Assembly (NCBI GenBank): GCA_021018815.1
Contig: JAITYX010000130.1
Span: 372,001 to 436,000 of the forward strand
Direction of reading: 5' to 3'
DNA: 64,000 bases
Origin: Talinum fruticosum
Taxonomy: Eukaryota > Streptophyta > Magnoliopsida > Caryophyllales > Talinaceae
The notes under the pieces are model-generated. The model was not told the origin of the DNA, made no database searches, and worked only from the letters and a program-made list of their open reading frames with translations. The position numbers and the translations under genes were made by a program. The stretch's first letter is position 1. The number at the start of each line of letters is the position of its first letter. Below, one piece after another: positions 35,253 through 47,968 of the stretch.

Positions 35253-38200
35253 TTAAGCATTTAACATACCAAGCTCATGCCCAATAAAACAAAACCGATC
35301 TTCACCAAGAGGCTTAGTAAAGATATCAGCTAATTGAAGATTAGTAGGAATGAACTCAAGCTCAATATCACCCTTTTCGAGTGATCGCGTAAGAAGTGAT
35401 ACCCGACCTCAATATGCTTTGTTTTTGAATGCTCGGACAGATTCTTAGTGATGCCGATTGCGCTTTGGTTGTCACACTTGATTGGGACTGAGTTGAGGAA
35501 TAGTCCAAGATCCGTCAAGTGTTGTTTTATCAAAAGAATCCGAGCGCAACAAGCTCCAAATGGCAATGTATTCAGCTTCCGCAATCGATAGAGCTACCGA
35601 GTTTTGTTTCTTTGAGTGCCAAGATATTAGGGATTGACCCGAAATTGGCAAGCTCCGGATGTGCTCTTTCGATCAACCTTGTATCCCGCATAGTCCGCGT
35701 TTGAGTACCCAATCGTAGTCGGCTCCGAGTCTCCGGAGTACCATAGACCTAGATTCCGAGTACCGCAAGATATCTAAATATTCTCTTCACCGCAGTGAGA
35801 TGTGATTCTCTTGGGTTAGCTTGAAATCTCGCGCATAAACAAACATTGAACATTATATCTCGGCCTGCTTGAAGTAAGATATAGCAGAGATCCAATCATA
35901 CCTCGATAAAGTTTCGATCTATCGCTTTACCTTTTTCGTCCGAGTCAAGTTTTATGTCGCTCGCTCATGGGAGTAGATGCGTGCTTTGCATCTTGAAGTT
36001 TATATTTCTTCAGCAGTTCCTTGGTGTATTTTGATTGATGCATAAAGATTCCATCTTTGTCTTGTTTGATTTGCAACCCAAGGAAGAAATTGAGTTCTCC
36101 CATCACACTCATTTGGAATTCTTGATTCATCAACTCGTAAAATTCTCGCACGTAAATTCATTAGTAGCACCAAAAATAATATCATCAACATATATTTGAA
36201 CAATAAGGAAATCTTTCTCTTTGAAATCATTTTGAGCCAAGAAGCTACTCGCTCTTTCATACCAAGCTCGAGGGGCTTGCTTAAGACCATAGAGAGCTTT
36301 TGAAGTTTGAAAACGTGATTTGGAAATTCCGAGTTTTCAACACCAGGAGGCTCGCTCGACATAAACTTCTTCTTCAATAAAACCATTGAGAAAGGCACAC
36401 TTAACATCCATTTGATATAATTTAATATGCATGCTGGATGTAAATGCCAACAATATTCTAATGGCTTCGATTCCGGCTACAGGTGCAAAGGTTTCCCCAC
36501 AATCAATTCCTTCTTCTTGATTATATCCCCGAGCCACAAGTCTAGCCTTGTTTCGACTACCACTCCACCCTCATCCAATTTGTTCTTGAAAACCCATTTG
36601 GTTCCTATAACTGGGTGGTAAGAAGGTCGGTTGGTTAGACTCCGTACTTGGTTTTTCTCGAATTGATTAAGTTCCTCGTTGCATGGCCTCTACCCATTCA
36701 GGTTCGTTAAGGGCCTCTAGTGCATTTTTGGGTTCAGTTAAAGAAATGAATGCAGTGAATGCACATAGATTGTGAAGAGAGGAACGAGTTCTTACCCCAC
36801 TATTGATATCGAAATAATGTTTTCTTGAGGATGACTGGAAGTGAATTTGAAGGCTTTACCAGCTTCTTTGATTCACCAGGTTTGTGGGTTGAGCGGCTTG
36901 ATCTTCGTAGCTTGTTCCGAGTGATCTTCTTCATTGACTTGTTCGTTCTAAGTCTTTGTAGGCTCAACTTCGTCATCATCCTTTCCGAGCTTCAGCTCCG
37001 AGTATGAAGACTCACTTGGCTTCTCCTCGTTCAAGCTCATCAAATACTACGTGGATGCTTTCTTCCACTTTGTTAGTACGATTATTGAAAATGCGATAAG
37101 CTTTGCTATGAGAGGAGTAACCTAGAAAAATACCTTCGTCTCGACCGAGCATCGAACTTGGTCGATGATCCTTACCATTGTTGTGAACGAAGCACTTACA
37201 TCCGAATGGTCCGAAATAGGAAATATTTGGCTTCTTTCCTTTGTAGAGCTTATAGGGTGTTTTCTTCGTAATGGGTCCGATGAGGCATCTGTTTAGAGTG
37301 TAGTTAGCCGTGTTCACCGCCTCCGCCTGTAAATAGTAAGGCAAGTTGTGCTCAATCATCATCATCCTTGCTATTTCTTCAAGGGTTCTATTCTTTCTCT
37401 CTACTACTCCATTCTCGTTGAGGAGTTCTGGGTGCCGAGAAGTTGTGAGAGATTCCATTTTTGTCACAAAACTCGAGAATTCCGAGTAATCGAACTCCCT
37501 TCCATGGTCGGTTCGAATCTTTTGAATCCGAGTCCGAGACTCAACTTGAATCTTTCGCAGAGCTTGCTCGAACTCCTTGAAGGCTTCATTTTTGTGCTTA
37601 AGAAAACACACCCAGGTAAATCGTGAAAAATCATCAATAATGACAAGTATGTAAAATTTACCTCCGAGACTCTTCACAGGGTTTTCACCACATAAATCCA
37701 TATGCAGTAATTCAAGTACGTTGGATGTGGAGATTGTCTTCAGAGATTTGAATGAAGATCCGACTTGTTTCCCTCGAGTGCATGCTTCACATACTTTGTC
37801 TTTCTCAAAAACACAGCTTAGGTAAGCCCCTAACTAAACCATTAGATGCCAATTTCTTTATAGTATGCATGCTGATATGGCCTAATCTACGATGCCAAGT
37901 CCAAGAATCATCATGGAGAGATGCTTTTAAACAAGATAGGTTCCGACTTGGGTCGAAAGAGGGATGATGTATGTATTACCCGATCTCTTACCCGACAGCT
38001 TGATCTCTTTGGTAGAGACATCGGAGATAGTGCAATTGGTCCGAGTGAATCTTACCTCTTGACCTTTGTCACATAGTTGAGAGATGCCGAGCAGATTATA
38101 TTTCAATCCCTTGACAAGATATACTCGGACTCGACCAGATTGCTTCCTTTCCCAATCTTGCCAATCCCCTCTATCTAGCCCTTGCTATCATCTCCAAATG

Positions 38201-39437
38201 TAACTTTACCTCCTTTATGTCCTGTTCAACTCGTAAAAGAGTCCCGCATCTCCCGACATATGGCGTGAGCATCCACCGTCAAGATACCAGTGTCCTTTTG
38301 ATTTCTTCGAGTGACCTCTTGAGGATCGGTTTCCTCATTGTCGATTCCGAGTCCGACTCTCTTTCGGATTCCGAGTCGAGATTGTCATCGGACACTTTGA
38401 GTCATCCGAGTCCTCGTCGTCTTCGATGAGTCCTCATCGCTCCATGTTGCCATCATGGCCTTTTTCTTCTTCCTGTCCCTTTTTCTTTTGGACGAGTCCT
38501 TGACTATGTGGTCTTTGTCGCCACATTCAAAACATCCAGAATTCTTAGACAAAGATAACTTTGAAGGAGAAGAAAACTTACCTTTTCTATTTCTCTTGTC
38601 TTTCTTGTAGAATTCTTCTTTTGGTCTTTTGTCCCATCTTTTATGCTTCATCATTCTCTTGAAGCCTCTTACAATGAGTGCCATGGGATCGTCTTCCGAG
38701 TCGAAGAGCTCGGACTTGCTTCTTTGGATTCCGAGGCTTTGAGCGCAATGTTCCTTTTGGTAGTACCCTCAGCATCTTCTTCTTCCGGATGTATCTCATG
38801 CGTTAGAAGCTTTCCGATGAGCTCGTCCGGCTTCAAGAGTGAAAGGTTCCGAGCCTCTTCTATGTCGAGTCACCTTCGGACCCCATCGTCTCTTGGGTAG
38901 GCTTCGAGAATTTTTCGGCACATTTCTTCATGGGAGATTTTCTTTCCCGGAGACTTGAGATTGTTGGTGATCTCGGTGAAGCGAATGAACATCCGAGTAA
39001 TGTTCTCCTCTGGCTCCATTTTGAAAAGCTCATATTTGTGAAGATACCGACTGATCTTCGCTTGTCTCACCCGACTTGTACCTTCGTAGGTGTTGAACAA
39101 AGTATCCCACACCTCTTTAGCAGAGTCACAGGCAGAGACTCGATTGTATTCTTCCGAGCTTATGGCGCACATAAGAATGTTCATGGCTTTGAAATTCTTT
39201 CGAACTTCTCTGCTTCGCTGGTGTGAACTCGACCTTTGTCTTGGGAAGGATTCTGAATTCATTTGTCTTCGTTGGAATGTAGTTTCCTTGTTGTATGATT
39301 TCCCATACTTCTTCATCATGATCCATGAGGAAGCATTCCTTAAGCTTCTTCCAAGTGCCCAAAGTTTGAGCCTTTAAATTTTGGTGGCCTCGTTGGAAGA
39401 TCTTCCTTCGTCGAACTCTCCAAGTGTTCCGAGCCAT
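35253..39437 (-). pseudogene. gag-pol of array unit A
   Basis: Gag starts at the ATG at 39437. Landmarks on the minus strand: LKECFLMDHDEEVWEII (39330), AKEVWDTLFNTYEGTSRVRQAKISRYLHKYELFKM (39120-39010), CCHC knuckle CFECGDKDH..KD with its last Cys lost to a CTG-to-CTCG change (38533-38492), protease WYLDGGCSRHM (38285-38250; canonical Asp-Ser-Gly reads Asp-Gly-Gly), pre-integrase finger (37920-37790), integrase MDLCGENPVKSLGG..RTDHGREFDY..NGVVERKNRT (37701-37380), FLGYSSHSKAYRIFN (37110), reverse transcriptase with YVDD at 36192-36181 and MGELNFFLGLQIKQDKDG (36110), RNase H ending at 35253. The integrase frame is open for 229 codons. Most other breaks sit at CHG triplets. Confidence 0.88.
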
Positions 39438-39480
39438 CCGATCTTTAAACCTTTGGATTGTTAGATCCTTTCGAAAGGCT

Positions 39481-39493
39481 TGGCTCGATACCA
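39481..39493 (-). other. Primer-binding site, unit A
   Basis: The minus strand reads TGGTATCGAGCCA, two bases from LTR 2. Initiator-Met type with the CAG of the canonical site read as CG. Confidence 0.85.
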
Positions 39494-39495
39494 AT

Positions 39496-41061
39496 TGAAG
39501 GTTTGCTCTGGGAGAGTCCGAGTCACCCTAGAGGGGGTGAATAGGGTGATAGCAAATTCTTTGTGAAAACTCACACTTTAGAGCAGGAAAGGGACAAAGA
39601 CAGATTCCGAGTCTATTAACGAGGTCGAAAAGATTGGACTCGTAAAGCAATGAATCGAAAAGTTAAGAGTAGTAAGGTCGTCCGAGTCTAGAATGAACTC
39701 GTAAAGTTAACACTTAGATTTTACGTGGAAACCATCCCGGGGCAGAAAACCACGGCCCGTGTCAATCCAGCACACGAAGTCAAATCCACTATTTTGAGTC
39801 CACAAAATACCGTGAACCGATCGAACTCGAGTTGCTCCCTTAGACAACTCTATACAAGTTTTCCTAGACTCGAAGTTCCCTTATCCGATCTAGTACTTCC
39901 TAGCCGAGATAACCCTTACAGCTTAGGGACAACTAAGCTGAGTTAACCTTTACAGACTTAGTCAAGGGGCCTTACAAAGAATGTAAGAAGAGTTTGTAAC
40001 TAAGTACAAGACCTTACAACTCGGAAGGTAATGAATTACGGAATGGGAGTTGTAAGTAGAAGATTGAAAGTAAATACAATGACTTATCTCAAGTATGTGT
40101 ATTAACAAATAGATTCGGCAATCTTCAAGTCTTGTGAAGTGGCTTCTATTTATAGATAACCAGGCAGAGTAGCCGTTATCTTCATCTCGCTGACCAAGAG
40201 TCTTCGTGACCATTGATAAGAGCTTTCGAGTCACTCGAAAGTATCCGTTGAAATTTGAACGTTGGACAACGGTTTAACTCTCTTGGAAGTCCCAAAACCA
40301 TCGGTTGTGTCTTGAAAAATGAGGTGGAAACCACCGTTAAGCTTGGCATTCCAGCTTTTCCGGATATGGAAGCAGTGCAGCTTCGACACAATCTTCCGGG
40401 ACTCGGAGCGGGGAAGGTGAAAAGCCATATCTCGCTGGTGATTTGACGTTCGAAGCTTCGGCTACTTTTGTAGTTTGAAAAAGGTGTATCCTCGAATGAA
40501 TAACCTACAAAAGTAAATCAATTTTGGTTCTTAAAGTATAAAATACTTTGGTCCAAAGCTAGACACAAATAATAAAGTAATTATGATAATTACGCAATTG
40601 ATTATCTCGAGTCGAAATGAAGTGGAATTTTCCGAGTCCAATATTCATGGTACTCGAATTCCATCCGACTTAGTTTAAGCGATAGAACAAGTTTTAAAGA
40701 GAATATCGAGTGAGAAAACTTGATATAGACTAAGCATGAAACAGACTAAGGAAATTTACTCTAACGAAAAAGAGCTTGTAGTCGAAGTAAGATTCCGAAT
40801 AAAAAAAACGAAGCATTAGTCCGCGATAAATGCGAGTGAAGAGGGACTCGTAACAAAGAACTACTTTTATGAGTCTCAAACAGATAAGCAAGTAAATGTA
40901 CTAAGTGATAGACGTGTCACACGTAAAGATACTTATTTTACTCAAGGGAGTTTCGTGATACCGAGAATACCTTGGAATTAAAACTCTAAAAGCATGGGGT
41001 TGTTATACTCGACTCGGTTTAGTGCAACTCGTAAATGCGTTGAGAAATGTCTAAGTCTTCA
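39496..41061 (-). repeat. Array LTR 2 (central, shared)
   Basis: 1566 bp, same ends as LTR 1. It serves as the 5' LTR of unit A and the 3' LTR of unit B. TATA box at 40147-40156 on the minus strand. It differs from LTR 1 and LTR 3 mainly at CAG/CTG/CCG triplets (for example 39676-39682 and 41008-41018). Confidence 0.93.
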
Positions 41062-41074
41062 ATCTCCCCTTTTT
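41062..41074 (-). other. Polypurine tract, unit B
   Basis: Identical to 32585-32597; AAAAAGGGGAGAT on the minus strand, adjoining LTR 2. Confidence 0.85.
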
Positions 41075-41459
41075 GATGAAAGGCATTCCATACTTAAACA
41101 GAAACTTTGTTAAAGAAAAAGAATGATTCCGAGTGGTTTGCGTGAGTAAGACATACTCGAATAAATCGAGCAAAATAAAATAAGGTATGCTTTCAACATT
41201 AACTTAGAAAATAAAGCAAGGCAAAACCGAACTTAGAAGATAATAATGTAATGCATTGCTCCATTAAAATTTCAAAAAAAGGCGGAAAAACTCCCCTAAA
41301 CAAGACAACCAGCTTCGACTCTATTTCTCCCCCTTACCTTTCAAAGAAAAAAATACAACAAGAAAAGAAAGGAGAAAAAGAATAACTAGTACAACCGAGA
41401 TGTCCGGACAAAAACAAAAAAAAAAATTAAAACAGAAAAACGGAGACACCGAGGAATTG

Positions 41460-43082
41460 TGACTCGAGTGCATGGCTTCTACGAGGGAGGGGGATTTCGA
41501 GAGGAGGCGGAGGTGCGCCGCGCCGATACGATCTTGATGATGTGCTTGAGCGTGGCGAGGGAGAACCGGAATTGTCCTTAGGGGCTCAGCTCCGAGTGGC
41601 CGACCCGGAGAGAGTGGATCAAGGGGTTCTTCCCTTAGGACCTCGAGGGCTGGAGGGGCTGCTTGTCTCGACCCGCCGGAGGAGCAAGGTCTTCGACCCA
41701 CTCGGATCGTCGTCCGAGCCGAGTACGACTATTTGAGCTTGGGAGCAGGCCGACCCTCGGCAGCTTGCCACGGCCTCTTCTTCCCTTTCCCTGGAAGGGC
41801 CTGCTTCACCTGCAGGTTCCTCAAGCATCTTCTGCCGTATCTGCAGCCTTCTTCCTCTTCTTCCTCGCCTTCCTCGCTGTCCGAGGAGGTCGAGCTCGGG
41901 CTCGAAGATGCTTCGCACGCGTCCGAGTCATCCCGGTCCCGAGCCGCCTTGGACCGTCTCTCTCTAAGGAGCTCGACCAGCTCCTTCGCTCCCGGACCAG
42001 CTCCCTCATCTCAAGAACGAGAGACTCGTCGCTCTCGGATTTGGGACTCGACTCGCCTTTTAGTTTATGGTCGGACCTTGGAGGACAGACTTGAAAGCCT
42101 TGAGCGTGTCTCCGAGTTCGAAGACACGGAGCCGATCTTGTCCATGAAAGCAGGGGACAAGAGGGCAGAGAGAGTTTTGGAGGGACTCGAGGTGGAGGCA
42201 CCACCAGGTGTTGAGGGAAGAGGGAGAGGGGCTGATTTCGAGTATGAGGAGGAGAAGGGGGCCTCGGCTCCGAGTTGTGAACCCGCACACCGTGGTCGGT
42301 TCCCGGTATCCGTACCCCGGAGTTCCTTCTTGCCGACCACAATGGCCGCCTCGTACACCGCGTTTGGGTTAGAGGGAAGAGGAACTTGAAATTGTTTGAA
42401 AACGAGGGTCGAAGAGCACCGAAAGGAAGGGAGGTGTTCTTCTCGGATTGGAGTTGAGCTGGCACGGCCGCCGTCCGCTCAATGATAGAAGGAAAGAGGT
42501 CTACTTCGTATCCCTCGAGGATGTCGAAGAGAGCTTTTAGGTGCTTGGAGTTGGGGTTCTCCTTGCTGGAATGCTCGTGAGAAGAAGGTTCTCATCGCAG
42601 AAGCTACGAAGCCTAGCTTCTCACTTCAACCGAGTCACGTAAAAGTTCTTTCCGGACCCAAGGAATTCTTTAGCGTATTTTTCAAAGAAGTCGTCGGCGA
42701 CTTCAGTGAAAGGGATAGGGTTGTTGTTCAAGAAAAGAGAAGAAACTTTGAACGAGGCGGTGGAAGAGGGAGGTATTGATACTGAACAAGTAATGTTCGA
42801 ACCCTAGAGGTTAGAACATTTTCTGAGTGAGTGAGGTGAGCATAGAACTCGAAACGAGTTTAGGATAGATGAACTCGCTGAAACACAGGAAGTAGTATAC
42901 TCCCGTGGTTTGAATGTTGGACAATCAAGAAAATTTGGTTGTTGGGAAGAATTTGTCATCCAGCGCAAGGTGCCTGGGTGACAACGGGTTTGGGAAGGGG
43001 TTAAGCTTTCTGGCTTGTTGGTGTGAGGCTTTTTAGAAGAGGGAGAAACCCGGAAGTCGGGATGGTTTCCACGTTTAGGCAT
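41460..43082 (-). pseudogene. Accessory third ORF, array unit B
   Basis: ATG at 43082 (MPKRGNHPDF). Same organisation as the unit A copy. Small differences change the frame: at 42965 and 42825 the two copies disagree around CAG/CTG triplets, so the open frames come out as different pieces. The continuous 214-codon minus frame at 42465-41821 covers the PFGAL block, Ser/Pro linker and charged coiled coil. The 218-codon plus frame at 41733-42389 is antisense to this and not called. Confidence 0.7.
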
Positions 43083-43324
43083 TGTGAGAGAAAGAGAGAA
43101 AAGATGAAACTTTTCGACCGAAAGAGAGAAGGAGGCGTAGAAGAGAAGAAAATAGAAATGTAGAAGAAAGAGAGATGAGAGCAATCGAAACTTACGAGAG
43201 AGAGAGAGAGCTTCTTCGATGCTTGCGGACGATCAAGAGACACTTGTTCACGCAGTAATCTTCCGCTAGAAGTTTCGTTGAAAGAGATGGAGTTTTAGAA
43301 TACCGAGATGAAGATGGATAGTCG

Positions 43325-43334
43325 TTATTTATAG
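43325..43334 (-). promoter_or_regulatory. Internal TATA box for the accessory ORF, unit B
   Basis: Same CTATAAATAA as in unit A, 245 bp upstream of the ATG, with the same pyrimidine-rich leader including a CT repeat (complement of 43196-43209). Confidence 0.6.
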
Positions 43335-43722
43335 AAAATAAGCGCGCCCGTCCACTATCCGTTAAGTAACTCCGTTCCGACTCGGCTTGTCCATCGGTCA
43401 CCAAAGACCGGTGTGACGGTTCTTCTTCAACGGCTGAGATACCAGCGGTTTGAAATCTACGGTTAAGATCCGATCGCAGCGCTCGAGAAAGAGAGAGAAA
43501 AAGATTTTAAAAATATAATCCGAAACTCTCCACTGTTCTAGAGATAGCTTCGTGAAAATTTGATGTCCAAATTTCTCTACGTCCGAGTTTGACTCGTAAA
43601 GTTTTCCGAGTGACTCGAAACACGAAATAACTATCAGCCCAAGTATCACCGAATCAACCGAACTAATTGTTATTAACACGTAAAGCACATAGCACGAATT
43701 ATGCAACAAAGATAGTACGTAA

Positions 43723-46700
43723 TTAAGCATTTAACATACCAAGCTCATGCCCAATAAAACAAAACCGATCTTCACCAAGAGGCTTAGTAAAGATATCAGC
43801 TAATTGAAGATTAGTAGGAATGAACTCAAGCTCAATATCACCCTTTTCCGAGTGATCGCGTAAGAAGTGATACCCGACCTCAATATGCTTTGTTTTTGAA
43901 TGCCGGACAGGATTCTTAGTGATGCTGATTGCGCTTTGGTTGTCACACTTGATTGGGACCGAGTTGAGGAATAGTCCAAGATCCGTCAAGTGTTGTTTTA
44001 TCAAAAGAATCCGAGCGCAACAAGCTCCAATGGCAATGTATTCAGCTTCCGCAATCGATAGAGCTACCGAGTTTTGTTTCTTTGAGTGCCAAGATATTAG
44101 GGATTGACCCGTAAATTGGCAAGCTCCGGATGTGCTCTTTCGATCAACCTTGTATCCTCGCATAGTCTGCGTTTGAGTACCCAATCGTAGTCGGTTCCGA
44201 GTCTCCGGAGTACCATAGACCTAGATTCCGAGTACTCGCAAGATATCTAAATATTCTCTTCACCGCAGTGAGATGTGATTCTCTTGGGTTAGCTTGAAAT
44301 CTCGCGCATAAACAAACATTGAACATTATATCCGGCTCGCTTGAAGTAAGATATAGCAGAGATCCAATCATACCTCGATAAAGTTTCGATCTACTCGCTT
44401 TACCTTTTTCGTCCGAGTCAAGTTTTATCGTCGCTGCTCATGGGAGTAGATGCGTGCTTTGCATCTTGAAGTTTATATTTCTTCAGCAGTTCCTTGGTGT
44501 ATTTTGATTGATGCATAAAGATTCCATCTTTGTCTTGTTTGATTTGCAACCCAAGGAAGAAATTGAGTTCTCCCATCACACTCATTTGGAATTCTTGATT
44601 CATCAACTCGTAAAATTCTCGCACGTAAATTCATTAGTAGCACCAAAAATAATATCATCAACATATATTTGAACAATAAGGAAATCTTTCTCTTTGAAAT
44701 CATTTTGAGCCAAGAAGCTACTCGCTCTTTCATACCAAGCTCGAGGGGCTTGCTTAAGACCATAGAGAGCTTTTTGAAGTTTGAAAACGTGATTTGGAAA
44801 TTCCGAGTTTTCAACACCGAGAGGCTCGCTCGACATAAACTTCTTCTTCAATAAAACCATTGAGAAAGGCACACTTAACATCCATTTGATATAATTTAAT
44901 ATGCATGCTGGATGTAAATGCCAACAATATTCTAATGGCTTCGATTCTCGCTACAGTGCAAAGGTTTCCCCACAATCAATTCCTTCTTCTTGATTATATC
45001 CCCGAGCCACAAGTCTAGCCTTGTTTCGACTACCACTCCACCCTCATCCAATTTGTTCTTGAAAACCCATTTGGTTCCTATAACCGGGTGGTAAGAAGGT
45101 CGGTTGGTTAGACTCCGGACTTGGTTTTTCTCGAATTGATTAAGTTCTCGTTGCATGGCCTCTACCCATTCAGGTTCGTTAAGGGCCTCTAGTGCATTTT
45201 TGGGTTCGATTAAAGAAATGAATGCAGTGAATGCACATAGATTGTGAAGAGAGGAACGAGTTCTTACCCCACTATTGATATCGAAATAATGTTTTCTTGA
45301 GGATGACTGGAAGTGAATTTGAAGGCTTTACCAGTTCTTTGATTCACCAGGTTTGTGGGTTGAGCGGCTTGATCTTCGTAGCTTGTTCCGAGTGATCTTC
45401 TTCATTGACTTGTTCGTTCTAAGTCTTTGTAGGCTCAACTTCGTCATCATCCTTTCGAGCTTCGGCTCCGAGTATGAAGACTCACTTGGCTTCTCCTGTT
45501 CAAGCTCATCAAATACTACGTGGATGCTTTCTTCCACTTTGTTAGTACGATTATTGAAAATGCGATAAGCTTTGCTATGAGAGGAGTAACCTAGAAAAAT
45601 ACCTTCGTCTCGACCGAGCATCGAACTTGGTCGATGATCCTTACCATTGTTGTGAACGAAGCACTTACATCCGAATGGTCCGAAATAGGAAATATTTGGC
45701 TTCTTCCCTTTGTAGAGCTTATAGGGTGTTTTCTTCGTAATGGGTCCGATGAGGCATCTGTTTAGAGTGTAGTTAGCCGTGTTCATCGCCTCGCCTGTGA
45801 AATAGTAAGGCAAGTTGTGCTCAATCATCATCATCCTTGCTATTTCTTCAAGGGTTCTATTCTTTCTCTCTACTACTCCATTCTCGTTGAGGAGTTCGGG
45901 TGCCGAGAAGTTGTGAGAGATTCCATTTTTGTCACAAAACTCGAGAATTCCGAGTAATCGAACTCCCTTCCATGGTCGGTTCGAATCTTTTGAATCCGAG
46001 TCCGAGACTCAACTTGAATCTTTCTGCAGAGCTTGCTGAACTCCTTGAAGGCTTCATTTTTGTGCTTAAGAAAACACACCCAGGTAAATCGTGAAAAATC
46101 ATCAATAATGACAAGTATGTAAAATTTACCTCCGAGACTCTTCACAGGGTTTTCACCACATAAATCCATATGCAGTAATTCAAGTACGTTGGATGTGGAG
46201 ATTGTCTTCAGAGATTTGAATGAAGATCCGACTTGTTTCCCTCGAGTGCATGCTTCACATACTTTGTCTTTCTCAAAAACACAGCTTAGGTAAGCCCCTA
46301 ACTAAACCATTAGATGCCAATTTCTTTATAGTATGCATGCTGATATGGCCTAATCTACGATGCCAAGTCCAAGAATCATCATGGAGAGATGCTTTTAAAC
46401 AAGATAGGTTCCGACTTGGGTCGAAAGAGGGATGATGTATGTATTACCCGATCTCTTACCCGACAGCTTGATCTCTTTGGTAGAGACATCGGAGATAGTG
46501 CAATTGGTCCGAGTGAATCTTACCTCTTGACCTTTGTCACATAGTTGAGAGATGCTCGAGCAGATTATATTTCAATCCCTTGACAAGATATACTTGGACT
46601 CGACCAGATTGCTTCCTTTCCCAATCTTGCCAATCCCCTCTATCTAGCCCTTGCTATCATCTCCAAATGTAACTTTACCTCCTTTATGTCTGCTCAACTC

Positions 46701-47909
46701 GAAAAGAGTCCCGCATCTCCCGACATATGGCGTGAGCATCCACCGTCAAGATACCAGTGTCCTTTTGATTTCTTCTGAGTGACCTCTTGAGGATCGGTTT
46801 CCTCATTGTTCGATTCCGAGTCCGACTCTCTTTCGGATTCTCGAGTCGAGATTGTCATCGGACACTTTGAGTCATCCGAGTCCTCGTCGTCTTCGATGAG
46901 TCCTCATCGCTCCATGTTGCCATCATGGCCTTTTTCTTCTTCCTCGTCCCTTTTTCTTTTTGGACAGTCCTTGACTATGTGGTCTTTGCTGCCACATTCA
47001 AAACATCCGAATTCTTAGACAAAGATAACTTTGAAGGAGAAGAAAACTTACCTTTTCTATTTCTCTTGTCTTTCTTGTAGAATTCTTCTTTTGGTCTTTT
47101 GTCCCATCTTTTATGCTTCATCATTCTCTTGAAGCCTCTTACAATGAGTGCCATGGGATCGTCTTCCGAGTCGAAGAGCTCGGACTTGCTTCTTTGGATT
47201 CCGAGGCTTTGAGCGCAATGTTCCTTTTGGTAGTACCCTCAGCATCTTCTTCTTCCGGATGTATCTCATGCGTTAGAAGCTTTCCGATGAGCTCGTCCGG
47301 CTTCAAGAGTGAAAGGTTCCGAGCCTCTTCTATGTCGAGTCACCTTCGGACCCCATCGTCTCTTGGGTAGGCTTCGAGAATTTTTCGGCACATTTCTTCA
47401 TGGGAGATTTTCTTTCCCAGAGACTTGAGATTGTTGGTGATCTCAGTGAAGCGAATGAACATCCGAGTAATGTTCTCCTCTCGGCTCCATTTTGAAAAGC
47501 TCATATTTGTGAAGATACTCGACCGATCTTCGCTTGTCTCACCCGACTTGTACCTTCGTAGGTGTTGAACAAAGTATCCCACACCTCTTTAGCAGAGTCA
47601 CAGGCAGAGACTCGATTGTATTCTTCCGAGCTTATGGCGCACATAAGAATGTTCATGGCTTTGAAATTCTTTCCGAACTTCTCCGCTTCGCTGGTGTGAA
47701 CTCAGCCTTTGTCTTGGGAAGGATTCCGAATTCATTTGTCTTCGTTGGAATGTAGTTTCCTTGTTGTATGATTTCCCATACTTCTTCATCATGATCCATG
47801 AGGAAGCATTCCTTAAGCTTCTTCCAAGTGCCCAAAGTTTGAGCCTTTAAATTTTGGTGGCCTCGTTGGAAGATCTTCCTTCGTCGAACTCTCCAGTGTT
47901 CCGAGCCAT
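43723..47909 (-). pseudogene. gag-pol of array unit B
   Basis: ATG at 47909, stop at 43723. Domains as in unit A: Gag, knuckle CFECGSKDH..KDCPK with all ligands present (46995-46955), protease WYLDGGCSRHM, pre-integrase finger, integrase (46169-45500, split by frame changes near 46030 and 45895), reverse transcriptase with YVDD at 44665-44654, and RNase H open for 153 codons (44184-43723; SAVALSIAEAEY-like and KTKHIEVGYHFLRDH motifs). Frame breaks partly differ from those in unit A although the copies are otherwise almost identical, which points to read error at CHG triplets rather than decay. Known role of the family: reverse transcription and integration of the element. Confidence 0.88.
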
Positions 47910-47953
47910 CCGATCTTTAAACCTTTGGATTGTTAGATCCTTTCCGAAAGGCT

Positions 47954-47966
47954 TGGCTCGATACCA
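47954..47966 (-). other. Primer-binding site, unit B
   Basis: The minus strand reads TGGTATCGAGCCA, identical to unit A, two bases from LTR 3. Confidence 0.85.
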
Positions 47967-47968
47967 AT

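Noticed and set aside
41733..42389. 218-codon plus-strand open frame, with a similar one at 33261-33622
   Set aside because: Antisense to the accessory ORF. The minus-strand reading carries motifs shared with four other copies, and the plus reading does not stay open in the sister copy.
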